Assembly: GCA_037142875.1 (NCBI GenBank)
Contig: JBAWZV010000001.1
Location: 248,001-312,000 of the forward strand
Direction of reading: 5' to 3'
DNA length: 64,000 nt
Source: PALSA-600 sp037142875
GTDB taxonomy: Bacteria; Actinomycetota; Thermoleophilia; Gaiellales; Gaiellaceae
Shown here: piece after piece, positions 1 to 8,537 of the stretch
Layout: every line of letters starts with the position of its first letter
How positions within the stretch are numbered: the stretch's first letter is position 1
The notes under the pieces: generated by a model
Database searches by the model: none
Told to the model about the DNA's origin: nothing
What the model saw: only the letters and a program-made list of their open reading frames with translations
Made by a program: the position numbers and the translations under genes

Positions 1-510
1 GTGTTCAACCCCGTCTCGTTCTTCTGGTGCTACCGGGCAGATGGCGAGCTCGCATGCATCGTCTCCGAGCTCGGGAACACGTTCGGGGAGCGGATGCCCG
101 AGGTGTTGCACGGCCCGTCTCTGCGGTACGAGCACGACAAGAAGCTCCACGTCTCGCCGTTCTTCGGGCTTGACCAGTTCTACGAGTACGCCTTCTCACA
201 GCCGGGCGAGGAGGTGTGGGCGCGGATCAACGTGCACGACCGGGCAGGCGGCACACCGCTGACGGCCGTCCTCCACTGTCGGCGGCGCGAGCTCTCAAAT
301 CGCAGCCTCGCGCGCACGTTGCTGCGCTACCCTCTCCAGCCCTTGCAGGTCACCGCGTTGATCCACTGGCAGGCACTGCGGCTCTTCCTCAAGCGCGTGC
401 CCTTCCACCACAAGCCCCCCTTCGTGCCCGGCGTCGGCTCGCTCGGGGCGACCGGATCGGGTACAGGCGACGGCCACCTCGATCCCCCTACCCCGGACGG
501 AGCGACATGA
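1..510 (+). CDS. DUF1365 family protein, 5'-truncated by window edge
   Basis: C-terminal part (169 codons) of a DUF1365-family protein. The frame is open at the left edge and the GTG at base 1 is probably an internal valine, because family members are usually about 230-270 residues and begin well before the FNPVSF motif seen here at residues 2-7. Other family hallmarks are NTFGER (26-31), KLHVSPF (48-54) and the C-terminal ALIHWQALRLFLK stretch. The biochemical role of DUF1365 is not established. It is often encoded beside cyclopropane-fatty-acid synthases, as here, which suggests work on membrane lipids. Its TGA overlaps the next ATG (ATGA), so the two genes are probably translationally coupled. 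Confidence 0.85.
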   Translation: MFNPVSFFWCYRADGELACIVSELGNTFGERMPEVLHGPSLRYEHDKKLHVSPFFGLDQFYEYAFSQPGEEVWARINVHDRAGGTPLTAVLHCRRRELSNRSLARTLLRYPLQPLQVTALIHWQALRLFLKRVPFHHKPPFVPGVGSLGATGSGTGDGHLDPPTPDGAT

Positions 511-1730
511 GCGAACGGATCGTTCGTTCCGAACCGCGCGCTGCGGCGGTTCCGCTCCTCGATCGGATCGCAGTGGCGTCTCTCGACCGGGCCCTCCGGC
601 ACCTCGAAGGCGGCACCCTCGTCGTCGAACTCCCCGACGGGACGACGCGACGCTACGGCTCCGGCCCTGCCGTTTCGATGTCGATCCACGACAACGGGAT
701 CTTCCGGCGGATCGCGACCAGGGCAAAGCTCGGCCTCGGCGAGTCGTACACCGCGAACGAGTGGGACACAGACGATCTCGTCGGTCTCTTCGAGCTCCTG
801 CTGCGCAACGCCGAGGCAGCCGCGCAACGCCACACGACGCTGCGGCGGATCCTCGAGGCTCGCCCCCGCCCGAACCGCCGCAACGGCTTCCTCGCAGCGC
901 GGCGCAACATCGCCTACCACTACGACCTTGGCAACGACCTCTTCGAGCTGATGCTGGACGAGACAATGACGTACTCCTGCGGCATCTTCGAGAGCGCCGA
1001 CGACAGCCTCGCCGACGCGCAGCGACGCAAGTACCGCCGGATCTGCGAGACGCTCCAGCTCGGGCCGGACGATCGCGTCCTCGAGATCGGGTGCGGCTGG
1101 GGCGGCTTCGCGCGCTTCGCCTCCACCGAGTACGGCGCCCACGTCACCGGGCTCACGATCTCGCACGCTCAGGCCACCTTCGCCCGGGAACGGAACACCG
1201 CTGCGGGGCTCGACGGCCGCATCGCCATCCTCGAGGAGGACTACCGGCGCCACGACGGGAGCTACACCAAGGTTGCGTCGATCGAGATGCTCGAGGCGAT
1301 CGGCGAGCGTGAGTTTCCGACGTACTTCGCTGCTATCGATCGGTTCCTCGAACCCGCTGGCCGTGCCTGCGTGCAGACGATCCTCGTTCCCGATGAGCGC
1401 TGGAACCGCTACCGCAAGACGCCCGACTGGATCGAGCGCTACATCTTTCCGGGCTGCCTGATCCCGTCGCTCGGTGCGCTCACAGCCGCCAGTGGGGCGG
1501 CGTCTCGCCTCCAGATCACGGAGGCCGCCGAGATCGGCTCGAACTACGCCGAGACCCTCAGGCGTTGGCGGACGAACTTCCACGACCGGATCGAGGAGGT
1601 TCGCGCGCTCGGCTACGACGCTCGGTTCGAGCGAACCTGGGACTTCTACCTCGCATTCTGCGAAGCTGCGTTCCGCACCCGGGCGCTACGCGACGTCCAG
1701 CTCACGCTCTGCCGCGCCTCGGACACATGA
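507..1730 (+). CDS. cfa: Cyclopropane-fatty-acyl-phospholipid synthase family methyltransferase
   Basis: SAM-dependent methyltransferase of 407 residues that by family transfers a methylene group to double bonds of phospholipid acyl chains at the inner membrane face. The SAM-binding motif VLEIGCGWGGFA starts at residue 191, followed by the GLTISHAQ segment typical of CFA and mycolic-acid synthases. The region around DETMTYSCGIF is the usual substrate-side motif. The ATG at 507 is chosen because it overlaps the DUF1365 stop and gives a normal length; the frame stays open upstream but reads as non-family sequence. It sits between DUF1365 and a PlsC-like gene and overlaps both by four bases, forming a lipid-modification operon. 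It could instead make another C1-modified fatty acid (methyl-branched or cyclopropane); sequence alone does not decide. Confidence 0.9.
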   Translation: MSERIVRSEPRAAAVPLLDRIAVASLDRALRHLEGGTLVVELPDGTTRRYGSGPAVSMSIHDNGIFRRIATRAKLGLGESYTANEWDTDDLVGLFELLLRNAEAAAQRHTTLRRILEARPRPNRRNGFLAARRNIAYHYDLGNDLFELMLDETMTYSCGIFESADDSLADAQRRKYRRICETLQLGPDDRVLEIGCGWGGFARFASTEYGAHVTGLTISHAQATFARERNTAAGLDGRIAILEEDYRRHDGSYTKVASIEMLEAIGEREFPTYFAAIDRFLEPAGRACVQTILVPDERWNRYRKTPDWIERYIFPGCLIPSLGALTAASGAASRLQITEAAEIGSNYAETLRRWRTNFHDRIEEVRALGYDARFERTWDFYLAFCEAAFRTRALRDVQLTLCRASDT

Positions 1731-2383
1731 AACGCCCTCCCCTTTACACCGTCTTCGAGCTGATCCGCTTTCGCGTCTGGTTCGCGTGGATCTACCGCGT
1801 CGAGGTGCGCAACCCGGAGCGCATCCCAATCACCGGGCCCGTGCTGCTCGTCGCAAATCACGAGTCGTTGATCGACCCGTGGCTGCTCGGCCTCGCGACG
1901 AAACGGCCGATCCGGTACATGGCGAAGGCCGAGCTCTACAGCTACCCCGTGCTCCGCACGATCATGCGCTGGTTCGGCACGTTCCCCGTCGAGCGCGGGA
2001 CAGGAGACAGAAACGCGGTCGGCCACGCCGGCGGCCTCCTCCTCGAGGGCCAGGCCCTCGGCATGTTCCCGCAGGGCACCTGCCTGCCGCACCGCCACCG
2101 CCCCTGGCACCGCGGAGCGGCGAAGCTGGCCATGTCCACCGGGGCGACGATCGTCCCGGTCTGCATCGTCGGAAGCGAGCGTGCGCTACGCCCGGCGAAG
2201 CTCAAGGTGGGCCTCCCGCGGATCAGGATCATCGTCTGCGAGCCGATCCCCGTCGAGCCGGGCCCGCCGAACATGGCCCGCGCAAAGGATCTCACCGCGC
2301 GGATCGAGCAGGCGATCGAGCAGGCGCGCGCCCCGTACGGCCCGCCCGCCCACGCCTGGTACCCGGAGAAGCACCCGGCCTGA
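1727..2383 (+). CDS. plsC: Lysophospholipid/1-acylglycerol-3-phosphate acyltransferase-like protein
   Basis: PlsC-family acyltransferase of 218 residues, expected to move an acyl chain from acyl-ACP or acyl-CoA onto a lysophospholipid at the inner membrane. Block I (NHESLIDPW, His45 to Asp50, the HX4D catalytic pair) is intact, and block II has the FPVERG segment. Block III, normally FPEGTRS, reads FPQGTCLP here, so the conserved Glu and Arg used in glycerol-3-phosphate binding are replaced by Gln and Cys. The later IVPV segment is normal. It starts at the ATG overlapping the cfa stop and is the third gene of the lipid operon. The altered block III suggests an unusual acceptor or a specialised acyltransferase; the assignment to the fold is firm, to the reaction less so. 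Confidence 0.82.
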   Translation: MKRPPLYTVFELIRFRVWFAWIYRVEVRNPERIPITGPVLLVANHESLIDPWLLGLATKRPIRYMAKAELYSYPVLRTIMRWFGTFPVERGTGDRNAVGHAGGLLLEGQALGMFPQGTCLPHRHRPWHRGAAKLAMSTGATIVPVCIVGSERALRPAKLKVGLPRIRIIVCEPIPVEPGPPNMARAKDLTARIEQAIEQARAPYGPPAHAWYPEKHPA

Positions 2384-2430
2384 CACGCGCTGCTGCGGCT
2401 CTGCGCCGTCGCGGACCGTATGCTTGTCTC

Positions 2431-3156
2431 GTGGCGAAGAAAGCTCGGACACCGAAGCCTCCGCAGCGCGTGCAGGCGCCGCAGCAGCGAGGCGGAAAAG
2501 CGTCGAGCGGAGCCTCAGCGCTGGCTGCCGTTCCGCGTTGGGGCTGGGCCGTCGTCGCGATCGTGATCGTCGGTGTCGGCGCGATGTCGCTGTGGAGCGG
2601 CGGCGGGTCCGCGAAGAGCATCGCCGCAACGATGCGCGCCGCAGGCTGCACCTACAAGGACGTCAAGCCGCTCCCCCCGAAGGACAAGTCGAACTACCAC
2701 AACGACGTCAAGACGCTCACCGTGCCGACCCGCTGGTCGACCTTCCCGCCGACCGCGGGAGGCCACTACGGGCAGTGGGCTGTGTGGGGCTTCTATCGGA
2801 CTGCGGTGAACCCCCGCCAGGTCGTGCACAACGAGGAGCACGGCGCCGTCGTGATCTGGTGGGGCCCGGACGTCCCATCCGCCACGGTCGACCAGCTCGC
2901 CGCGTTCTACGACGGGAAGACCGACGGGATGTTCGGCACCCCGATCACCGGTCTCGGCAAGAAGATCGCGCTGACCGCGTGGACAGGCGATCCAGCTACC
3001 TATAGCCGCCACGGCGACTTCGGCATCGGGCACATCGCCACCTGCTCGAGCTTCAACGCAAAGGCATTTGCAGCATTCCGCGACACGTACCTCGGGAAGG
3101 GGCCGGAAGGCGTGCCGCTCTCCTCCGACCTCGCCGGGATGGGTCCGAACGGCTAG
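2431..3156 (+). CDS. DUF3105 domain membrane-anchored protein
   Basis: Protein of 241 residues with a basic, proline-rich cytoplasmic N-terminus, one transmembrane segment at about residues 37-54, and an exported DUF3105 domain. The family signature VVHNEEHGAVVIWW is present, with His133 and His137 as likely conserved metal or structural residues. The function of DUF3105 is unknown; it is widespread in actinobacteria. A Cys in AAGCTYKD just after the membrane segment and a second Cys late in the domain could form a disulfide. The start is the GTG at 2431; the frame is open far upstream through plsC but only as a shadow. It lies 47 bases after plsC and may be part of the same transcript. Confidence 0.82.
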   Translation: MAKKARTPKPPQRVQAPQQRGGKASSGASALAAVPRWGWAVVAIVIVGVGAMSLWSGGGSAKSIAATMRAAGCTYKDVKPLPPKDKSNYHNDVKTLTVPTRWSTFPPTAGGHYGQWAVWGFYRTAVNPRQVVHNEEHGAVVIWWGPDVPSATVDQLAAFYDGKTDGMFGTPITGLGKKIALTAWTGDPATYSRHGDFGIGHIATCSSFNAKAFAAFRDTYLGKGPEGVPLSSDLAGMGPNG

Positions 3157-3163
3157 AACCGGC

Positions 3164-4282
3164 TTGACCGTCGGCCTGCGCCTGCGTAGACGTGTGCGCG
3201 CGCTCCGCGCAACCGGCATCCAACTCGCGCAGACCTCCACCGCCGCAGGCATCGCGTGGCTGCTCGCCCACGATGTCCTCGGTCACAGCAACGCCTTCTT
3301 CGCGCCGATCGCGGCCGTGATCGCGCTCGGCCTCGCACCTGGCAAACGCACACGGCGAGCTGTCGAGATGGTGCTCGGCGTGGCCGTCGGGATCGCCGTC
3401 GGTGACCTGCTCATCTCCGCCATCGGAACCGGCGCCGTGCAGGTTGGCCTTGTCGTGCTGCTCGCGATGGCGGCCGCCGTCCTCCTCGGTGGGCGACCGC
3501 TGCTCGTCAGCCAGGCCGCAACATCGGCGGTCATCGTTGCGACGGTGCGAACCTCCGGCGGCCTCGTGCCCTCGCGCTTCGTCGACGTGCTCGTCGGCGG
3601 CGGCGTCGGGATCGCCGTCCTGATCGTTGCTCCCCGCGACCCACTCCGACTCGCTCGTCGGGCGGGAGCACCCACCTTTGCGGCCGTTGCCGGCGTGCTC
3701 GACGACATCGCCGCCGCCCTGGCAACCGGAGACCTGGAGGCGACGACCAGGGCGCTCGACCGGGCCCGGAGCCTCGACGGCCTGGTGGCGCGACTCCACG
3801 AGGCGCTGGTCGCGGCGCAGGAGACGACGCTGCTCGCTCCTTTCCACTGGGGCGAACGGGGCCATATCGAGCGCTACGCGACAGCCGCGACCCAGCTGGA
3901 GCTGGCTGTCCGCAACATCCGCGTGCTTGCGCGCGCCTGCACGCGCGCCGTCGAGCTGGAGCCGCAGATCCCGGAGACGATCCACAAGGCCGTCTCGCAA
4001 CTCGCGGCTGCAGTCAGGGAGCTCGAGCTCGAGCTCGAGCACGGCGGCCATGAGGCCGAGGCTCGTGCCCGAGCACTTGGCGCCGCGCGCTGCGCCACCC
4101 TCACACTTGGCAAGGAGACGGGCTTCGCGACCGACGTCCTGATCGGCCAGGTTCGCTCGATCGCGACGGACCTCCTGCGAGCGCTCGGCTACGACCAGAC
4201 GACGGCCATCAGCGATGTCCGTGCAAGCGGTGAGGGGCACGAGGCAGACACCTCGCACCCCTCGCCCGCAGATCGTCTCTAG
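3164..4282 (+). CDS. Aromatic-acid-exporter/FUSC-like membrane protein
   Basis: About 372 residues. The first 150 or so contain four to six hydrophobic segments of the aromatic acid exporter (ArAE)/FUSC type, including the family-like stretch FFAPIAAVIALGLAPGKRTRRA. The rest is a soluble, helix-rich, charged C-terminal half with a glutamate/leucine repeat (ELELELEHGG). The likely role is export or membrane stress tolerance, but the substrate is unknown. The start is uncertain: TTG at 3164 or GTG at 3194 both lie just after the DUF3105 stop, and neither has a clear ribosome site. The stop TAG overlaps the stop of the convergent htrA gene within a CTAG. Confidence 0.72.
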   Translation: MTVGLRLRRRVRALRATGIQLAQTSTAAGIAWLLAHDVLGHSNAFFAPIAAVIALGLAPGKRTRRAVEMVLGVAVGIAVGDLLISAIGTGAVQVGLVVLLAMAAAVLLGGRPLLVSQAATSAVIVATVRTSGGLVPSRFVDVLVGGGVGIAVLIVAPRDPLRLARRAGAPTFAAVAGVLDDIAAALATGDLEATTRALDRARSLDGLVARLHEALVAAQETTLLAPFHWGERGHIERYATAATQLELAVRNIRVLARACTRAVELEPQIPETIHKAVSQLAAAVRELELELEHGGHEAEARARALGAARCATLTLGKETGFATDVLIGQVRSIATDLLRALGYDQTTAISDVRASGEGHEADTSHPSPADRL

Positions 4283-5289
4283 CCGGTTGCGCCGGGGAAC
4301 TCGCCGAGCGTCAGCTTGACGCTGCCCACGGTGCCCGCCTGCGTGCGGTAGGCGATCGTGATCACCTGGCCCGGCTTGAGGGCGGCGAGTGCCGTCCCGA
4401 GCTCGGTCGACGTCGGTGTCGCAGTGCCGTTGATCGCGGTGATCAGCTGGCCGACCTTGAGCCCTGCGGTCGCAGCAGGGGTGCCGGCGGTGAGCGCCGA
4501 GATGTAGACCCCGTTTGCCGAGCCGGTGTCGGCGATCGAGACGCCGAGGTAGGCGCGGTGGGAGGTGACGACGTGGCCGTACCTGATCAGCTGGCCAGCG
4601 ATGTCTGTGACGACGTTGCTCGGGATCGCGAATCCGATCCCTGCTGCAGCACCGCCGAGCTGCGGGTCGGTTGCTGCGAGCGTGGGGATTCCGATCACGC
4701 GGGCCGAGATGTCGACGAGCGCGCCGCCGGAGTTGCCGGGGTTGATCGCCGCGCTTGTCTGGATCGCGTTGCGAAGGACGTAGCCGTTGCCCTCGGGCTC
4801 CTGCCGGTTGAGCGCGCTGACGATGCCTTCGGTCACGCTCGAGCTGAGACCAAGCGGGTTGCCGATTGCCATCGCGATGTCACCAACCTGGAGCTTTCCC
4901 GAGTCGGCGAAGGCGGCAGGATGGAGCCCGGCGCCATCGACCTTGATCACCGCGAGGTCGTCCTGCGGGAACGTGCCGACAAGCGTGCCATTCAGCTGCT
5001 TGCCGGTCGAGGTCGTGACCGTGAAGGTCTTTGCCGTGCCGACAACGTGGTTGTTTGTCACGATGTCGCCCTTGCGGTCGAAGACGATGCCGGAACCGAG
5101 CCCGTCGGTCGTCTGGATCTGAACAACCGACGGCGACACGTGCTTGAAGGCGCGGACAAAGTCGGACTGCAAGCTCGACCCCGTCGAGAGTGAAGCCGTC
5201 CGGGCAGTCGTGCCGGACGCAAAGCCAACAAGCCCCGCAACTGCTGCGGAGCCGAGAACGATCAGAATGGGAAGCCGTGTGCGGTTCAT
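4279..5289 (-). CDS. htrA: HtrA/DegP-type trypsin-like serine protease with PDZ domain
   Basis: Envelope serine protease of 336 residues for damaged exported proteins. An N-terminal membrane anchor or signal (about residues 7-27) is followed by a trypsin-like domain with the complete triad: His81 in TNNHVVG, Asp111 in DDLAVIKVD and Ser187 in GNSGGAL. A single C-terminal PDZ domain (about 240-330) contains YLGVSI and GLKVGQLITAING. The ATG at 5289 is chosen because it opens directly into the hydrophobic anchor; 34 upstream codons in the same frame look like non-coding arginine/serine sequence. The gene is the last leftward gene after a gap of about 160 bases and converges on the ArAE-like gene with a four-base stop overlap. 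Confidence 0.93.
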   Translation of the reverse strand: MNRTRLPILIVLGSAAVAGLVGFASGTTARTASLSTGSSLQSDFVRAFKHVSPSVVQIQTTDGLGSGIVFDRKGDIVTNNHVVGTAKTFTVTTSTGKQLNGTLVGTFPQDDLAVIKVDGAGLHPAAFADSGKLQVGDIAMAIGNPLGLSSSVTEGIVSALNRQEPEGNGYVLRNAIQTSAAINPGNSGGALVDISARVIGIPTLAATDPQLGGAAAGIGFAIPSNVVTDIAGQLIRYGHVVTSHRAYLGVSIADTGSANGVYISALTAGTPAATAGLKVGQLITAINGTATPTSTELGTALAALKPGQVITIAYRTQAGTVGSVKLTLGEFPGATG

Positions 5290-5327
5290 GCTGTCTGTTC
5301 TACCCGCACAACCTGGGTCGAAGCTAA

Positions 5328-5453
5328 GAATCCCGGATCTACAACGTCGCGGAGACGATGAACGGCTTCGTCGTCGGCGCATCGGTGCCAACGGTTGCCT
5401 CGACCGTGACGGCGACGATCGCGCAGGCGGAGAGCCGGCGCCCGCTCCTCTAG
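5328..5453 (+). pseudogene. Possible decayed 3' end of a gene
   Basis: Between htrA and the cupredoxin gene, about 40 codons on the plus strand show the GC-rich third-position pattern of real genes here. They run from just after an in-frame TAA at 5325 to a TAG at 5451-5453 that overlaps the cupredoxin stop as CTAG. The only in-frame ATG, at 5358, gives 31 residues with no recognisable domain. It may be the remnant of a deleted gene whose end converged on the cupredoxin gene, or chance. The same gap must hold the htrA promoter; I could not identify convincing -35/-10 boxes. Confidence 0.22.
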
Positions 5454-5806
5454 CTGCGCACGACGATCGTCGCGGTCATCCCGAGCTGGCGATGGTTCGC
5501 GATCCCGCACCACAGGCGGTACGTCCCCGGCGCGAGCTTGACGGTGAGGTCGTAGTACTGGCCGGGCTGCACGATCGGGGTGCGGTAGAGGTACGTCCCG
5601 CCCACGCGGCGGAAGCGAAGGTCATGCGGGTCCTCGCCGTAGTTCACGAGCTCGACGATCGCAGGGCCGCGGGCGATCGAACGGCGCGAGAGGCTGAAGT
5701 AGTACTCCTTCGCCGTCACCTGCAGCCGGCTCGGATCGTGAGCAGCGCCGGCCGGCACCGCGCCCACGCAGGCCACGGCAAGCGCCGCGGCGAGCAGGCG
5801 CCTCAC
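5450..5806 (-). CDS. Secreted cupredoxin-like (blue copper) protein
   Basis: Exported protein of 118 residues: a signal peptide of about 22 residues ending near AGAAHDPS, then a plastocyanin/azurin-type beta-barrel. The type-1 copper ligands are all visible: His61 in EDPHDLRF, then Cys100, His105 and Met110 in CGIANHRQLGM. By family it is a one-electron carrier or copper store outside the membrane. The GTG at 5806 overlaps the TGA of the upstream DUF1501 gene (GTGA) and starts directly at the signal peptide, so it is preferred to the longer frame. It is the last gene of the DUF1800-DUF1501-cupredoxin operon, implying a shared extracytoplasmic role. Confidence 0.85.
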   Translation of the reverse strand: MRRLLAAALAVACVGAVPAGAAHDPSRLQVTAKEYYFSLSRRSIARGPAIVELVNYGEDPHDLRFRRVGGTYLYRTPIVQPGQYYDLTVKLAPGTYRLWCGIANHRQLGMTATIVVRS

Positions 5807-7179
5807 TTGAGGAGCGAGTACCGCTGGAACCCTGCGCCGCCCGGCAGGATCGAGTTCGCGTCGGCGTCGAGCCACTGCTCGAGGATCGACGCGTAGACCC
5901 CCCGGTAGTCGGCCGTCGAGCGCAGATTGCCGCTCCCGTCAAGCCCGCCGGTGACACCGGGGAACGAGCCGAGCTGCTGGCCCTTGAGGCGTGTGCCGAT
6001 CAGGAACCCGATGCCGGCCGAGCCGTGGTCGGTGCCTGCCGAGGCGTTCTCGCCACCGCGCCTGCCGAACTCCGACCAGACGTGGACGAGGACGCGATCG
6101 GCGACCCCGCGCGACTCGAGGTCGCGCTGGAAGGCAAGCAGCGTGTCCGACGTCAGCTGCAGGCCGCTATTGAACGCCGTCGCCTGTGTCGCGTGCGTGT
6201 CGAAGTGCCCCGGCGAGGTGATCGTGGCGACGCGCAGCGGGAGCCCGGCGGCGATCATCGCCGCCAGCCCGGCCATCCGGTGCGGGAACGGGTCGGTCGA
6301 GCTCGGGTACGGCACCGGCGTCTTGAACCCGTAGGCGAACGCGCCGAGGCCGGCGGCGAGATGGTGGGAGGCGAGAGCGGCCTTGCCGGCCGTCGCGAGA
6401 CCGGCGTCGCTCGACACCGCGTGGGCGGCACCGATGTTCGCCGCCTCCTGGAACATCGACGCCTCGAGCGGATGCGCGGTGAGCCCGGGTGGCGCAAAGG
6501 TGTACTGGTCGGCGGCGAGCAGCGTTGCGACCGGCATCTTCACCGTCGCGAGAGCCGGCTGGAGCGTCGTGTCGAACGAGAGCCCCTGCAGCGGATTGTC
6601 GATCGTGCCGACGCGGTCGAGGTAGCGGCCGAGCCAGCCTGTGCGGAGCCCGCGGTCGGTGGCACCCACCTCCCAGTAGTGGCGCGAGGTGAAGTGCGAC
6701 TGGTCCGAGTTGCTGTATCCGATCGCAGGAACGACCGAGACCTTGCCCTCGGAATGGAGCGTCGAGAGGCCTCCGGCCGTGGGATGCCAGCGCAGCCGAC
6801 TGTCCTCGGCGAATGGCGTGCCCTGCGTTTGCCCGACCGCGATGTTCGGTCGAAGCGAGTAGTAGAGCGGGTCACCGGCCGGGAAGAGGACGGAGAGCGA
6901 GTCGATCCCACCTGCCAGGAAGACCGAGACGAGCACCTTCTGGTTGGCCGGCTGCCCGGCCGCGGCGGCGGCGATGCCATCGTCGAGTGCGAAGCGCGAG
7001 AGCGCGCTGCCGCCGTACACGGCAAGCGCCAGCCCGGCGGTGCGGGAGACGAAGTCGCGGCGTGTCATGCCCGTCCCGGCCGGGAGCGGCATCCCGGGCT
7101 CGATCTCGGGCAGGCCGCGGCCCGCCTCGGCAACGGCACGGCGGAGAAGATCCGTACGGGTGCAGTCGCGGCAGCTCAT
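5803..7179 (-). CDS. DUF1501 family secreted protein (Tat signal)
   Basis: DUF1501 protein of 458 residues. It opens with a Cys-containing leader and then a twin-arginine export signal, MTRRDFVSRTAGLALAVYG, beginning near residue 38. The body has family-typical stretches, including a sulfatase/alkaline-phosphatase-like FLAGGIDSLS near the start and EFGRRGGENASAGTDHG near the C-terminus. DUF1501 proteins belong to the alkaline-phosphatase-like superfamily but have no proven substrate. They are nearly always paired with DUF1800 proteins, as here (16-base gap). The ATG at 7179 lies just past the DUF1800 stop. The tatA-tatC genes at 60780-61839 could serve its export. Confidence 0.9.
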   Translation of the reverse strand: MSCRDCTRTDLLRRAVAEAGRGLPEIEPGMPLPAGTGMTRRDFVSRTAGLALAVYGGSALSRFALDDGIAAAAAGQPANQKVLVSVFLAGGIDSLSVLFPAGDPLYYSLRPNIAVGQTQGTPFAEDSRLRWHPTAGGLSTLHSEGKVSVVPAIGYSNSDQSHFTSRHYWEVGATDRGLRTGWLGRYLDRVGTIDNPLQGLSFDTTLQPALATVKMPVATLLAADQYTFAPPGLTAHPLEASMFQEAANIGAAHAVSSDAGLATAGKAALASHHLAAGLGAFAYGFKTPVPYPSSTDPFPHRMAGLAAMIAAGLPLRVATITSPGHFDTHATQATAFNSGLQLTSDTLLAFQRDLESRGVADRVLVHVWSEFGRRGGENASAGTDHGSAGIGFLIGTRLKGQQLGSFPGVTGGLDGSGNLRSTADYRGVYASILEQWLDADANSILPGGAGFQRYSLLK

Positions 7180-7195
7180 CGAGGCGCTCTCTCGC

Positions 7196-8497
7196 TCACG
7201 CAGTCTGGAGGTCGGGGGAGGTGGCGACAAGCCGGCGCATCGCCGTCTCGACGGTGGCCGGGGCCTGGTTGCGCGCGAGCTGGGCCTTGGCGAAGGCCGC
7301 AAGGAGCGTCTGGGTCTGCGCCGAGACGGTCGGAAAGCCCCAGTACTGGATCGAGCGCTCGACGAGCTTCGCCGGATCCGCGGGTGACGTCTTCGGGGAG
7401 CTCGCACCCTGCACGAGCGCGGCAATGAACCAGCGGGAGCGGAACGTCGCGGTATCGAGCCAGCGCGTGTCGTCCCAGCCCGAGACGTCCGGTGGGTAGA
7501 AGAGCTGCTGGCCTGCGGCCTGACAGAGTGACCACCACACCGACGTGTCGATCCAGCGTGCGCGCATGCGGAGAAGACCGGCGTTGAAGACGATCGGCGG
7601 CTTGACCATGCGGGGGCCGTTGTAGAAGTCGGGGTGCTGGAGGATCGCCTCGAGCACCGGGACGATCTGGCGATCGCTATACAGGCGCTGGAGCGCCTTC
7701 AACGTCGTCGCATCGATCGGGGTCGGGATGAAGTAGCTCCAGAGCTTCGAGACGAAAAACGACGGGTGCATCGCGTGGCCGAGGCAGAGCTGGCACGCCT
7801 CCTGCCAGCCGAAGTTGCCCGTCTGGCCGAAGATCGTCTTGTTCGTGCTGTCGTGACGCGTTGGATCGAGCACGAACGCCGACGGGACGCCCTTCGTGAC
7901 GCTTCCCGTCCAGCCGGTCAGCGCCCGGGCCTGCTCGCGAACGTCCGTCTCGGTGTACGCCCCGCGCTCGGCGCCGAGCGTGAAGAGCTCCATCAGCTCG
8001 CGGCCGTAGTTCTCGTTGGGGCGCGTCTTGATGTTCTGGTTGCCGTTCAGCCAGATGAGCATTGCCGGGTCAGTCGTGACGGCGAGCAGCATGGTCGCAA
8101 ACGACCCGAGCGCGTTCTGGCGGAAGAGCTGGTTCTGGTTGAGCATCAGCTGCTGCTGGCCGACGCCCTGGTTCGATGTCGCAAACCAGTCGTGCCAGAC
8201 GAGCGTCATGCGCTCGGCGAGCGGCGCCTTCGTTCGCACCATCCGGTCGAGCCACCAGAGATGGTCGTGGCCGACCGCGTCGGCCGGCGCGAGCGCACGA
8301 CCCTTCTCGTCGTGCGGATCCGGACCGAGCAGCCCCGTGTCGGTCGGCCGGGTGAACCACTTGACGGCACCCGCAAGCCCGAGCTTCGAGAGCTTCTCCG
8401 CGTCGCCCTGCCGCGGGCCGAACCCCGCACGCCAGTACAGACGCTCGGCCTGAAGCTTGCCGAACGGCCCGGTGTAGATGGGCGCGGTTGCCGCCAT
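7196..8497 (-). CDS. DUF1800 family protein
   Basis: DUF1800 protein of 433 residues. Family segments are clear: RLYWRAGFGPR near the N-terminus, LVWHDWFATSNQ, LIWLNGNQNIKTRPNENYGRE (quoted in part), and FYPPDVSGWDD towards the C-terminus. Biochemical function is unknown; the DUF1800/DUF1501 pair is common in environmental bacteria and is assumed to act together outside the cytoplasm, although no signal peptide is obvious here. The ATG at 8497 is chosen because upstream codons in this frame look like antisense sequence, and the family-typical GPFGKLQAERL follows at once. It is the first gene of the leftward operon, with the 28-bp palindrome about 40 bases upstream. Confidence 0.88.
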   Translation of the reverse strand: MAATAPIYTGPFGKLQAERLYWRAGFGPRQGDAEKLSKLGLAGAVKWFTRPTDTGLLGPDPHDEKGRALAPADAVGHDHLWWLDRMVRTKAPLAERMTLVWHDWFATSNQGVGQQQLMLNQNQLFRQNALGSFATMLLAVTTDPAMLIWLNGNQNIKTRPNENYGRELMELFTLGAERGAYTETDVREQARALTGWTGSVTKGVPSAFVLDPTRHDSTNKTIFGQTGNFGWQEACQLCLGHAMHPSFFVSKLWSYFIPTPIDATTLKALQRLYSDRQIVPVLEAILQHPDFYNGPRMVKPPIVFNAGLLRMRARWIDTSVWWSLCQAAGQQLFYPPDVSGWDDTRWLDTATFRSRWFIAALVQGASSPKTSPADPAKLVERSIQYWGFPTVSAQTQTLLAAFAKAQLARNQAPATVETAMRRLVATSPDLQTA

Positions 8498-8537
8498 GCA
8501 CCCGGTACATAAGCGGATTCTGGGCGGCGGCGCCAGC

